From an uncultured Oscillospiraceae bacterium (GTDB lineage Bacteria > Bacillota > Clostridia > Oscillospirales > Oscillospiraceae), in contig CAKTMW010000002.1 of the NCBI GenBank assembly GCA_934574095.1, positions 5,734-69,733 of the forward strand: a stretch of 64,000 nucleotides of DNA, in the 5' to 3' direction. Shown one piece after another: positions 1 to 8,787 of the stretch. Both the position numbers and the translations under genes were made by a program. Positions within the stretch are counted from its first letter, which is position 1. Each line of letters starts with the position of its first letter. The notes below the pieces were generated by a model. The model did not search any database. It was not told the origin of the DNA and saw only the letters and a program-made list of their open reading frames with translations.

Positions 1-41
1 TCGCTGTCCGCCGCCTGAAAGGGAACCTTGAACTCACTCAT
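1..41 (-). CDS. Partial gene, N-terminal 13 residues only (possibly YigZ/IMPACT family)
   Basis: An ATG at 41 on the minus strand overlaps the hflX stop codon in an ATGA arrangement, which suggests translational coupling. The readable product begins MSEFKVPFQAADS and then leaves the window. The beginning vaguely resembles YigZ/IMPACT-type proteins, but 13 residues cannot establish a family. It is probably the next gene of the hflX operon. Confidence 0.35.
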   Translation of the reverse strand, partial: MSEFKVPFQAADS

Positions 42-1342
42 TCCCAGTCCTCCTTTGGCGGCTGCCAGCCCTCGATATAGTCCTTCAGCTGGCCCAGCAG
101 CCGGGGGTTGCACACGGCCACCACGTCCACCGTGGCGGCGTACTCCACGCTCTCCACCTTGGCCTCACGGTACAGGCTGTCCAGCGCGCCCGCCTTGTCG
201 TAGGGCAGGTGCAGCGTCACCCGTTTGGTGCCCTTGTCCAGCTTTTTATCGATGAGCGCCAGCAGGCCGGGGATGCCCTCCCCTGTTTTGGCGGAGATGG
301 CTACGGCCTCCTCCTCCTTGGCCCGGTCGCCGGGGAAGCTGAGGTCGGACTTGTTATAGACCCGGATGCAGGGAATGGTATCGGCCCCCAGCTCGCGGAT
401 CAGGCGGTCCACGGTCTCCGCCTGCTGCCGCCACTGGAGATTGGACGAGTCGATGACGTGCAGCAGCAGGTCGGCGTACTCCAACTCCTCCAGTGTGGCC
501 TTGAAGGCCTCCACCAGCTGGTGGGGCAGCTTGCGGATGAAGCCCACCGTGTCGGAGATCACCACGTCCAGCGTATCGCTGACGGTCAGCAGACGGGTGG
601 TGGTGTCCAGCGTGTCGAACAGGCGGTTGTTGGCGGGGATATCCGCGCCGGTGATGGCGTTCAGCAGCGTGGACTTGCCCGCGTTGGTGTAGCCCACGAT
701 GGCCACCACGGGGATCTCGTTCTTGCTGCGGCGCTGGCGCTGGGTGGCGCGGACACGGCGCACCTCCTCCAGCTCCGCCTTCAGCTTGTCGATCTTGCGG
801 CGGATGTGGCGGCGGTCGGTCTCCAGCTGGGTCTCGCCGGGGCCTTTGGTGCCGATGGGGGAGCCGCCGGTGCCGCCCTGCCGCTCCAGATGGCTCCACA
901 TACCGATCAGCCGGGGCAGCAGGTACTGGTACTGGGCCAGCTCCACCTGCAAGCAGCCCTCCTTGGTTCTGGCCCGCTGGGCGAAAATGTCCAGGATCAG
1001 GCCGCTGCGGTCGATGACCTGCACGCCCAGCAGCTCGGTCAGGACGCGGATCTGCGACGGCGACAGGTCGTTATCGAAGATGACCATGGTGGCCTGCTCG
1101 TTGTCCACCATGCGCTTGACCTCCTCCACCTTGCCCTCGCCGATGAAGCTGTGGGGGTCGGGCTTCTCCCGGCTTTGCAGGATGATGCCCGCCGTGTCGC
1201 CGCCGGCGGTGTCCACCAGCTCCGACAGCTCCATCAGGCTCTCCTCGTCGGCGCTGTCGTCGCCCAGTACCGGCGAGCGCAGACCCACCAGCACGGCGTG
1301 GTCACGGGATTCCTTGTTGTTTTCCAATGTCTTACGTTCCAT
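38..1342 (-). CDS. hflX: GTPase HflX
   Basis: A 434-residue ribosome-associated GTPase of the Obg-HflX class; family members bind the 50S subunit and rescue or split stalled ribosomes. An N-terminal HflX domain is followed by the glycine-rich linker (GGTGGSPIGTKGPGETQLE) and the G domain, with G1 GYTNAGKST, G3 DTVGF and G4 NKSD. The frame stays open up to 1381, but the start at 1342 (MERKTLEN) is chosen because GAGGG lies just upstream and a good sigma-A promoter at 1384-1412 would put the transcript start close to the longer ORF's first codon. The stop overlaps the start of the next minus-strand gene. Confidence 0.95.
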   Translation of the reverse strand: MERKTLENNKESRDHAVLVGLRSPVLGDDSADEESLMELSELVDTAGGDTAGIILQSREKPDPHSFIGEGKVEEVKRMVDNEQATMVIFDNDLSPSQIRVLTELLGVQVIDRSGLILDIFAQRARTKEGCLQVELAQYQYLLPRLIGMWSHLERQGGTGGSPIGTKGPGETQLETDRRHIRRKIDKLKAELEEVRRVRATQRQRRSKNEIPVVAIVGYTNAGKSTLLNAITGADIPANNRLFDTLDTTTRLLTVSDTLDVVISDTVGFIRKLPHQLVEAFKATLEELEYADLLLHVIDSSNLQWRQQAETVDRLIRELGADTIPCIRVYNKSDLSFPGDRAKEEEAVAISAKTGEGIPGLLALIDKKLDKGTKRVTLHLPYDKAGALDSLYREAKVESVEYAATVDVVAVCNPRLLGQLKDYIEGWQPPKEDWE

Positions 1343-1383
1343 AATACCCTCGGTCAAAATAGATGAAAAATGAATTTGCACCT

Positions 1384-1412
1384 ATTATATACGGTTTTCC
1401 GGCGATTGTAAA
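1384..1412 (-). promoter_or_regulatory. Sigma-A promoter of hflX
   Basis: On the minus strand TTTACA and a perfect TATAAT are separated by 17 bases. It lies about 40 bases upstream of the chosen hflX start. Confidence 0.7.
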
Positions 1413-1447
1413 CGGGCAAAAAACGGGGTGTCTATGCACATAGCATA

Positions 1448-1476
1448 TTGTATTCTTTTTTCAACAGTGGTATAGT
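1448..1476 (+). promoter_or_regulatory. Sigma-A promoter of the LRR surface protein gene
   Basis: TTGTAT, 17 bases, TATAGT, ending 47 bases before the ATG at 1524. Both hexamers depart from consensus by two bases or fewer. Confidence 0.55.
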
Positions 1477-1523
1477 GTAATTGTTGTAATATGCACAAAA
1501 ACATTGCGACAGGAGGAGAGTTT

Positions 1524-4500
1524 ATGAAGAAACGCATCATAAGCCTGTTGATGGCTCTGCTGATGCTGACCAGCCTGCTGCCCACCGCCGTGTGGGCCGA
1601 GGGCGACGCCCCGGAGCAGACGGCGGCTGCCGCCATGGATGGCGGCGCGGCGGAGCAGGAGCCTGCGGCACCGGAAACCCCGGAGACGCCCGAAGCTCCG
1701 GAAGCTCCCGTGGAGCCTGAACAGCCCGCCGCGCCGGAAATACCGGAGACACCGGAGACCCCCGCCATACCGGAGGAGCCGGAGGTCCCCACCGTTCCCC
1801 AGACGCCCGCGGATGAGACCCAGGGCGAGGACGAGGGGATCAGGGTGGAGGCCAGCAGCGGCCAGTGCGGCGCTGATGTGTATTGGTCGCTGGACGATAA
1901 TGGTACGCTGACCATTTGGGGAACCGGTCCCATGACCAACTTTACCTATACCGATAACGATGAAAGCAACCGCCCGTGGCATTCCGAACGCGAATCCATC
2001 CGCAAGGTGGTCATCGAGGAGGGCGTGACCTCTATCGGTAATTTCGCTTTCAGCTTCTGTAATGTGGGGGAGGTCACGATTCCCAGCACAGTGACCTCCA
2101 TCGGAAGACGTGCTTTCATGGGGACGCCCCTGTCATCCGTTGTGATCCCGGAAGGTGTAAAGACTATTGGCGAAAATGCGTTCTGGCGCTGCACCTCTCT
2201 GCAAACCGTCACCGTTCCCGCCAGCACGACAGAACTCGGCAACCACGCCTTCGACACAGGAGAATACTATGACGGCAGCTATCACACGCAGTTGACCGAC
2301 ATCTACTATGGCGGCAGCAGGCAGCAGTGGTATGACGCCGGCGGTGGCGACGCTGCCCCCATGGTTGTGACCATCCACTATAACGGCGCCACCGGCGACA
2401 TCATCGACGGCGGCCAGTGCGGCGCCAACGCTTTCTGGAAGCTGGACAAGACCGGAACGCTGACCATCTATGGCTCCGGCGCGATGTGGGACTATCCCAC
2501 CAGCGAGGATGACAGCTGGTGGATGGACTGGGCGCTTCCCTGGAAGTACTACTATGAGGCAATTTCCCGCATTGTGGTAGCGGAGGGCATCACCCACATC
2601 GGCGCATATGCTTTCTACTGCACCGACAACGCCACCGCGCTGTCGCTGCCCGACAGTCTGACCTCTATTGGTCGGGCAGCACTCTGCGGTTTTGGCGGAA
2701 CAGAGATCATTGTTCCGGACAATGTGACGTGCATTGATAATTTTGCCTTCAACGGCTGCGACAATCTGAAAACCGTCTCCCTGCCTGCCGGATTGCAGAA
2801 TATCGGCATCTGCTTCATTGAGTGCGATGCTCTGAAAACCATCAACTTCGGCGGCACGATGGAACAGTGGCTGGTCTGCGGCGGCGGCGAAAGCACCTTC
2901 CCCGCTCAGACTCAGGTGGTCTGCGCAAGCGGTACGCTGTCTCGAAACGGCAAGTGCGGCAACAACCTGACATGGACGCTGGACAGCAGCGGCAAGCTGA
3001 CCATTTCCGGCACCGGCGATATGTCCGACTACACCCATGATTTTGAGAACAACATCCGCACGTCTCCCTGGGCGGATTACCGCTCCATGATCCGCAGCAT
3101 TGAGATCGGCAGCGGCGTGACCCGTATCGGCAGCTACGCCTTTGAGGACACCAACATCACCAGCCTGACAATCCCCGGCAGCGTAACGGCCATCGGGGAC
3201 TACGGTTTCAACGGCAACCGCTATCTGGCGGAGCTGACGCTGCAATCGGGGCTGAAAAGCATCGGTAAGGAAGCTTTCTCGTGGAGCAAGCGGCTGACCA
3301 CCGTGACCATCCCCAACGGTGTGACCACCATTGGAGAGGAGGCCTTTGTTCACTGCTGGGCTTGGCCGCCCAAGGCGGACACCTATATCGGCCTGTCTAC
3401 CGTATCCATCCCCGGCAGTGTGACCAGCATCGGGAAAAATGCGTTTGACGATAATCAAGAGCTGCTGACCACCGTCAACTTTGACGGCACGCAGGAGCAG
3501 TGGAACGCCATCGGCGGCAAGGATTCCGGTATGCCCGACACCGCCACCATCAACTATGTCACCGTCGTCGGCAGCGGCAGCTGCGGCGCTGGCGTGACGT
3601 GGTCGCTGACCAGCACCGGCGTACTGACCATCGGCGGCTCCGGCGCTGTGACCCAGATACCGTGGCAGAAAGAAACGGTCACCGAGGTCGTCGTCTTTGA
3701 GGGCGTCACCTCTCTCTGCAACCACGCATTCACCCGGCAGCCCATCACCCGCGTGACGCTGCCGGACAGCCTGACCGCCATCGGTACAATGGCCTTCGCC
3801 GGATGCCAGATGGAGGAGCTGTACCTGCCCCGGAACCTGAAAACCGTGGGTGTCGAGGCGTTCGCTGGCTGCGCCAAACTGAAGTATCTGGACATGGACG
3901 AGAACTGCGCCGTGGCGCTGGGCGATATGGCTTTTGAGGAGTGCAGCGCGCTGGAAGCCGTCCACCTTTCCGCCAACATCAAGCTTGGCGACGGTGTGTT
4001 TGTCGGATGCGGCAATCTGGAAGAAGTCCTCTTTGAGGGCAGCGGCAAGCAGTGGCTCGATCTGCGAAGCGGTCTTAACTTCCATGTGGTAACATTGGAA
4101 TGCAGGGGTGGCGGCTTCGGCAGCGGCAAGTGCGGCGATAACCTGACATGGGAGCTGGACGGCAGCGGTCTGCTGACCATCTCCGGCACCGGCAGAATGT
4201 ATGACTATCAGGACACAGAGGATGATACCCCGGAGGGACCGAACTCCCCGTGGACCTTTACCGCCGACGGAACGTTTTTGACCCCGTATATCCATGAGAT
4301 CAAGATCAACTACGGCGTGACCCACATTGGCGATACGGCGTTCAAATACTGCCACTACGTGGATGACATCACCATTCCCGGCAGCGTCACCTCCATTGGT
4401 GAAAGCGCGTTCCGTAGATGCGATATTCTCCGCAACGTTACGATCCCCAACACCGTCACTTCTATCGGCGCAAATGCGTTTCTTAACGACGATCGTCTGT

Positions 4501-4790
4501 CCGCTATCTACTTCTCCGGCACAGAGTCCCAGTGGAATACGCTGAGCCAAAATATCGGCCTTCCTGACGGCGTGAACATCGAGTACGTCAAGCTGGGCGT
4601 GATCGTTACCGACGGCGACACACCGGATGTCACCGATGTGGCGTCGCTGTACGACCATCTGGTCGGACAGGCCGAAACCGAATACACCCCGCGGCAGGAG
4701 CTTGCCGCGGATGTGAACCAGGACGGCGAGATCGACGTGTACGACCTACAGCGGCTGTATGAGGCGGTGAACCGAATCAACCCCCTGTGA
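1524..4790 (+). CDS. Exported BspA-type leucine-rich-repeat protein with dockerin-like C-terminus
   Basis: A 1,088-residue exported protein. Residues 1-25 are a signal peptide (MKKRIISLLMALLMLTSLLP, then AVWAE). Residues about 30-105 are a Glu/Pro-rich linker of PET/PEAP repeats. Then come five modules, each opening with the pattern CG-x4-W-x-L-x4-G-x-LTI-x-G-x-G near residues 112, 296, 476, 685 and 868, and each followed by LRR_5 (BspA-like) repeats of the VTSIGxxAF / LxxVTIP type. About the last 55 residues form a dockerin-like module with a complete EF-hand loop (DVNQDGEIDVYDLQRLY). BspA-like LRRs in other bacteria bind host or extracellular ligands; the ligand here is unknown. The start is fixed by AGGAGGAG at 1511. 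Confidence 0.88.
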   Translation: MKKRIISLLMALLMLTSLLPTAVWAEGDAPEQTAAAAMDGGAAEQEPAAPETPETPEAPEAPVEPEQPAAPEIPETPETPAIPEEPEVPTVPQTPADETQGEDEGIRVEASSGQCGADVYWSLDDNGTLTIWGTGPMTNFTYTDNDESNRPWHSERESIRKVVIEEGVTSIGNFAFSFCNVGEVTIPSTVTSIGRRAFMGTPLSSVVIPEGVKTIGENAFWRCTSLQTVTVPASTTELGNHAFDTGEYYDGSYHTQLTDIYYGGSRQQWYDAGGGDAAPMVVTIHYNGATGDIIDGGQCGANAFWKLDKTGTLTIYGSGAMWDYPTSEDDSWWMDWALPWKYYYEAISRIVVAEGITHIGAYAFYCTDNATALSLPDSLTSIGRAALCGFGGTEIIVPDNVTCIDNFAFNGCDNLKTVSLPAGLQNIGICFIECDALKTINFGGTMEQWLVCGGGESTFPAQTQVVCASGTLSRNGKCGNNLTWTLDSSGKLTISGTGDMSDYTHDFENNIRTSPWADYRSMIRSIEIGSGVTRIGSYAFEDTNITSLTIPGSVTAIGDYGFNGNRYLAELTLQSGLKSIGKEAFSWSKRLTTVTIPNGVTTIGEEAFVHCWAWPPKADTYIGLSTVSIPGSVTSIGKNAFDDNQELLTTVNFDGTQEQWNAIGGKDSGMPDTATINYVTVVGSGSCGAGVTWSLTSTGVLTIGGSGAVTQIPWQKETVTEVVVFEGVTSLCNHAFTRQPITRVTLPDSLTAIGTMAFAGCQMEELYLPRNLKTVGVEAFAGCAKLKYLDMDENCAVALGDMAFEECSALEAVHLSANIKLGDGVFVGCGNLEEVLFEGSGKQWLDLRSGLNFHVVTLECRGGGFGSGKCGDNLTWELDGSGLLTISGTGRMYDYQDTEDDTPEGPNSPWTFTADGTFLTPYIHEIKINYGVTHIGDTAFKYCHYVDDITIPGSVTSIGESAFRRCDILRNVTIPNTVTSIGANAFLNDDRLSAIYFSGTESQWNTLSQNIGLPDGVNIEYVKLGVIVTDGDTPDVTDVASLYDHLVGQAETEYTPRQELAADVNQDGEIDVYDLQRLYEAVNRINPL

Positions 4791-4825
4791 CCGCGCCGCA
4801 AAGGGGCATCCATCATCAGCACGAC

Positions 4826-4856
4826 AAAGGGCAGGTTCTTCCGGACCTGCCCTTTT
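4826..4856 (+). terminator. Rho-independent terminator after the LRR surface protein
   Basis: An 11-bp stem (AAAGGGCAGGT with its complement) and an 8-base loop, followed by TTTT, 36 bases after the stop. Confidence 0.8.
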
Positions 4857-4895
4857 CACGGCCCCCGCGGGCGACTGACCGGCGGTCCTCTGCGC

Positions 4896-4930
4896 AAAAA
4901 AAGACCTGCATCCATGGGATGCAGGTCTTT
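4896..4930 (-). terminator. Rho-independent terminator of rpmE
   Basis: A 14-bp perfect stem (AAAGACCTGCATCC and its complement) with a 3-base loop. Read on the minus strand it is followed by a run of seven T. Confidence 0.85.
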
Positions 4931-4941
4931 CATGTGTCTTG

Positions 4942-5145
4942 TTAGCCCTCCAGGCCGAAACGCTTGTTGAACTTGGCAACGCGTCCGCCGGTATCGACAA
5001 GCTTCTGCTTGCCGGTGAAGAACGGGTGACACTTAGAGCAGACTTCCACGCGAATATCCTTCTTCGTAGAACCTGTCTCAATCACATTACCGCAGGCGCA
5101 TTTGATAGTAGTCTGCTGATAATTGGGATGGATTCCTTCCTTCAT
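4942..5145 (-). CDS. rpmE: 50S ribosomal protein L31 (zinc-binding form)
   Basis: A 67-residue L31 protein of the large ribosomal subunit. The CxC (CACGN) and CxxC (CSKC) pairs mark the zinc-binding C+ type rather than the zinc-free YtiA type. The length and the MKEGIHPNY start are typical. It is a single-gene unit with its own TTGCAA/TATTAT promoter and a strong terminator. Confidence 0.97.
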   Translation of the reverse strand: MKEGIHPNYQQTTIKCACGNVIETGSTKKDIRVEVCSKCHPFFTGKQKLVDTGGRVAKFNKRFGLEG

Positions 5146-5207
5146 TGCTCTGGTTCACCCCTTTCCGGTACACTTGTCGTTCGGTTTTACCCATAAACGC
5201 AACTGTG

Positions 5208-5236
5208 ATAATACCACACCTTGCGGCAAATTGCAA
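5208..5236 (-). promoter_or_regulatory. Sigma-A promoter of rpmE
   Basis: Minus strand TTGCAA, 17 bases, TATTAT, about 60 bases upstream of the rpmE ATG. Confidence 0.75.
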
Positions 5237-5244
5237 GCACTTTT

Positions 5245-8200
5245 TTACAATTTCACCGTGGAATTTGTGTGGAAGAAGTACAAAAGCTTTTCCGCCACGT
5301 CTTTTTCCAGCACCTGGCCCAGGGCCAGGGCATACGCCTCCAACTGGGGACGGTAGCCCTCGGCCCGCTGGGATTGCTGCTGGGGGGTGACGCGGTCGGT
5401 CTTGAAGTCCACCACCACCAGCCCCGACGGCGTTTCAAAGGCGCAGTCCACCACGCCCTGGAGCATCAGCTCCTCCCCCGCCGCCTGGGGGTCGTACAGG
5501 GCGGCGTCGGTCAGCAGCGTGAAGCGGTACTCCCGCCACACCTTGTCCGCGCCGCGGATACGCTCTGCCAGCGGGGACGCCAGGAACCGGGCCACCATGG
5601 CGCAGTCCACCGCTGCGGCCTGCTGGGCCGTCAGCAGACGGCGGGCGGCCAGCTTTTCCACCTCCGCCGCCACCGCCGAAGGGGTGGCGGGGGTGCGGAA
5701 GTCGATGTACTGCATGACGGCGTGGACGGCGGTGCCCTTTTCCGCCGCCGTCAGACCGGCGGTCTCCCGCAGGAACAGGGGCTTTTCAAACAGCACCGGG
5801 CGGCGGCGGGTGGGCGCGCCCTGGGCGATCTCCTCGTCGATGGCGCGGCCCTTCAGCTGGGTGGCCGTCACCTTGCCGGGGGTCAGGGCGGCGCGGGAAT
5901 GGCCGTAGACCCACTCCAGCGGCGCGGGGTCGAAGGGCGGCGGCGCGGCGGCGCTGTCCGGCAGCACCACGCCGTCCGGCCGGGAAGCGGGGGCGTTCAG
6001 GGCGGCGGGGTTGTCCCACAGGAAGACCCGCCATCCGCCGTCCTCGGCGGTCAGCGCCGGGGTGGGAACGCCCGCCCACCGGCACAGCCCGGCCCCCTGG
6101 GCGGTACACAGCAGCGGCAGCAGCACCCAGTCCCCCAGACATTTGCCTGCCGCCACCGCCTCCGGCGGCGTGGGGTCTCCCGCCACGCCCGCCAGATCGG
6201 CCACCCGCTTGCGGGCGTTGCGCAGGCAGTCCACGGCGATCATCTTCTCCTGGGCGCGGGTCATGGCCACGTAGAGGATGCGCATCTCCTCGGATTTGCT
6301 CTCCCGCTGCAATTGCAGCGCCACGGCGGTCTTACTGACGGTGTCGTAGCGGATGCTGCGCTCCCGGTCCACGCACTCCACGCCCAGCCCCAGGGTGGGA
6401 TGGACCAGCACCGGCTCCTGGGTGTCGCGGGGGTCGAACCGCTTGCTGAGGTCGCAGAGGAACACGATGGGGAATTCCAGGCCCTTGGACTTATGGATGG
6501 ACATGATGCGGACGCCGCCCACGCTCTGGCGGGTGGAGAGGTCCGGCGCGTCGCCGTTTTCCAGCAGCGTCCGCAGGTGGGCGGTAAAGTCGAAGAGGCT
6601 CTTCTTCCCCGCCCCGGCCATCTGGCGGGCGTAGGTATACAGGGCCGTCAGGTTGTCCTTCCGGGCCTGACCGCCCGGCATGGCCCCGAACACCGCCATC
6701 ACGTGGCAGGCCCCGTAGATATGCCACAGCAGGTCGTCCACCGTCTCGTCGCAGGCGGCGGCGCGGAGGGTCTCCAGCGTGTGCAGAAACGCCTGGGTAT
6801 CGGGGCTTTCGTCCAGCAGCAGGGCGTCGTAGTAGTCGCCGTCCTTTTGCAGGGCGCGGATGGCCGCCAGCCGGTCCGGCGTGAAGCCGAACAGGGGCGA
6901 GCGCAGCACGGAGATCAGCGGCACGTCCTGCCGGGGGTTGTCGATGACTTGCAGCAGCGACCACACCACGGCGATCTCCACGGCGGAGAAGAAGTCGCTG
7001 CTCTCGTCGGCGGCGCAGGGGATGTTCTCCGCCGCCAGCGCCGCCGTGAAGGCCTTCAGGCGGCTGCGGGGCGAGCGCATCAGGATCACGAAATCCTCCG
7101 GCGTACAGCGCCGCAGGCCGTCCCCGTCGGTGACGCCGTAGCCTGCATCCAGCATCTCCCGGATGCGGCGGGCCACGAAGCGGGCCTCCACCGCCGTGCG
7201 GTCGAAGCGCTCCTCCTCGGTGTCGGCCACGTCGATGAGATGGAACTCCGCCGCCGTGTCCCCGTGGGGCGGATAGTACTCCGCGCCGAAATAGAGCCGT
7301 TCCTCCGGCCCGTAGTCCATTTCGCCCATCCGGCGGGACATGATGCTGCGGAAGATGGCGTTGCAGCCGTCCAGTACGCTGGGGCGGGAGCGGAAGTTTT
7401 TGCTGAGCAGCACCTTGCGGGGCTGGCCGTCCTCCGCTTCAGCAGCGGAAACGTAGGCGTTGTACTTCCGCAGGAAGATGGTGGGGTCCGCCAGACGGAA
7501 GCGGTAGATGCTCTGCTTCACGTCGCCCACGGTGAACAGGTTCTGCTCCCGGCGGGAGACGGCGGAGAAGATGCAGTTCTGCACGTCGTTGGCGTCCTGA
7601 TACTCGTCCACCATGATCTCCCGGTAGCGGCCCGCCACCTGCTGGGCCAGGTCCGTGGGCTGGCCGTCGGCGGTCAGCAGCACCTGGATGGCGTAGTGCT
7701 CCTGGTCGGAGAAGTCCATGGCGTTGCGGCGGGCCTTCTCCGCCTGGTAGCGGCGGGTGAAGTCCGCCGTCAGGTCCGCCAACGCCAGCATGGCGGGGGC
7801 CATGGCCGACAGGTCGGCCAGATGGTCCGCCTGGGATATCTCAAAGGGGGCGGTCATGGCCTTCAGCGCCGCCTTGCACTGCTTGACAAGGGCCTGCAGC
7901 CGCTCCTTCTCCTCGTTTTCGCCCTTGACGACGCCCATGCGGCGGAAGGCGGGCCGCAGAAAGGCCATATCCTTCCAGCTGCCGCAGGCGGCGGCCAGGG
8001 CCCGCAGCTGTCCCGCCGTCTCTGCCAGGCGGTCGGCATAGGCGGCGGCTACCGTCTCGTCAGCGATGTCCGCCGCTGACTTTTCCAGCAGTCCGGCCCA
8101 GAAATCCGCCTTGGCGGCGGCGTCCTCCATGATGACCCGGCCGTAGGGGGACCGGTCCAGGTCCTCCGGCAGGGTCTCCCAATCCCGGCGCACCTTCTCC

Positions 8201-8787
8201 AGCCATTCCAGGGGATAGGGATGGCTCTGGAGCTTGCGGTGCAGCTCCAGCACCAGCTTTTCCAGCGCCCGGTCGTCCCGGCCCGCGCCCAGGGTCTCCG
8301 CCAGCTGGCGGCGCCGGTCGTCCATACCGGCGTAAAAGTCCTCCAGCACCCGCTCCAGCACCCGCTCCTTCACCATGGCGGCCTCCTGCTCGTCCAGCAC
8401 GCGGAAGTCCGGCGTCAGGGCGTGGCCGTCGATGGGGGGCAGGCGGTACACATTCTCCCGCAGCAGCGCGGCGCAGAAAGCATCCACCGTCTTGATGTCC
8501 GCCTGATAGACCCGGAACAGCTGGCGGCGGAGATGGGCGTCCTCCGGATGCTCCGCCACCCGCTTGGTAAGCTCTGCCGCGATCTTGCCCCGCAGCTCGG
8601 CGGCGGCGGCCTTGGTATAGGTGATGATGAGGAAGTCGTCCACGGCGCACTGCTCCTCCATGATGTAGCGGAACAGCCGCTCCACCAGCACCTTGGTCTT
8701 TCCGGAACCGGCGGCGGCGGACACCAGCAGGCTGCCGCCCCGGTTTTCCACCGCTGTGCGCTGGTCAAGTGTCAGTTCAACAGCCAT
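5245..8787 (-). CDS. addA: ATP-dependent helicase/nuclease subunit A
   Basis: A 1,180-residue AddA, the helicase-nuclease motor that with AddB resects double-strand breaks for recombination. The Walker A motif (AAAGSGKT) is at residues 24-31, a UvrD-type DEYQD box near 390, and UvrD-like helicase motifs follow (LSKNFRSRPSVL, SIHKSKGLEFP, YVAMTRAQEK). The C-terminal RecB-family nuclease carries GVVDCAFE...VVVDFKTD near residue 1128. GGAGG precedes the ATG at 8787. The start overlaps the end of addB by 11 bases, so translation is probably coupled. The length matches the family. Confidence 0.96.
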   Translation of the reverse strand: MAVELTLDQRTAVENRGGSLLVSAAAGSGKTKVLVERLFRYIMEEQCAVDDFLIITYTKAAAAELRGKIAAELTKRVAEHPEDAHLRRQLFRVYQADIKTVDAFCAALLRENVYRLPPIDGHALTPDFRVLDEQEAAMVKERVLERVLEDFYAGMDDRRRQLAETLGAGRDDRALEKLVLELHRKLQSHPYPLEWLEKVRRDWETLPEDLDRSPYGRVIMEDAAAKADFWAGLLEKSAADIADETVAAAYADRLAETAGQLRALAAACGSWKDMAFLRPAFRRMGVVKGENEEKERLQALVKQCKAALKAMTAPFEISQADHLADLSAMAPAMLALADLTADFTRRYQAEKARRNAMDFSDQEHYAIQVLLTADGQPTDLAQQVAGRYREIMVDEYQDANDVQNCIFSAVSRREQNLFTVGDVKQSIYRFRLADPTIFLRKYNAYVSAAEAEDGQPRKVLLSKNFRSRPSVLDGCNAIFRSIMSRRMGEMDYGPEERLYFGAEYYPPHGDTAAEFHLIDVADTEEERFDRTAVEARFVARRIREMLDAGYGVTDGDGLRRCTPEDFVILMRSPRSRLKAFTAALAAENIPCAADESSDFFSAVEIAVVWSLLQVIDNPRQDVPLISVLRSPLFGFTPDRLAAIRALQKDGDYYDALLLDESPDTQAFLHTLETLRAAACDETVDDLLWHIYGACHVMAVFGAMPGGQARKDNLTALYTYARQMAGAGKKSLFDFTAHLRTLLENGDAPDLSTRQSVGGVRIMSIHKSKGLEFPIVFLCDLSKRFDPRDTQEPVLVHPTLGLGVECVDRERSIRYDTVSKTAVALQLQRESKSEEMRILYVAMTRAQEKMIAVDCLRNARKRVADLAGVAGDPTPPEAVAAGKCLGDWVLLPLLCTAQGAGLCRWAGVPTPALTAEDGGWRVFLWDNPAALNAPASRPDGVVLPDSAAAPPPFDPAPLEWVYGHSRAALTPGKVTATQLKGRAIDEEIAQGAPTRRRPVLFEKPLFLRETAGLTAAEKGTAVHAVMQYIDFRTPATPSAVAAEVEKLAARRLLTAQQAAAVDCAMVARFLASPLAERIRGADKVWREYRFTLLTDAALYDPQAAGEELMLQGVVDCAFETPSGLVVVDFKTDRVTPQQQSQRAEGYRPQLEAYALALGQVLEKDVAEKLLYFFHTNSTVKL

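Noticed and set aside
2133-4658. 841-residue minus-strand reading frame opposite the LRR protein gene
   Set aside because: No ribosome binding site, unbalanced composition (His/Val/Asp/Gln rich) and exact antisense to a well-supported repeat protein. Long shadow frames are expected at this GC content.
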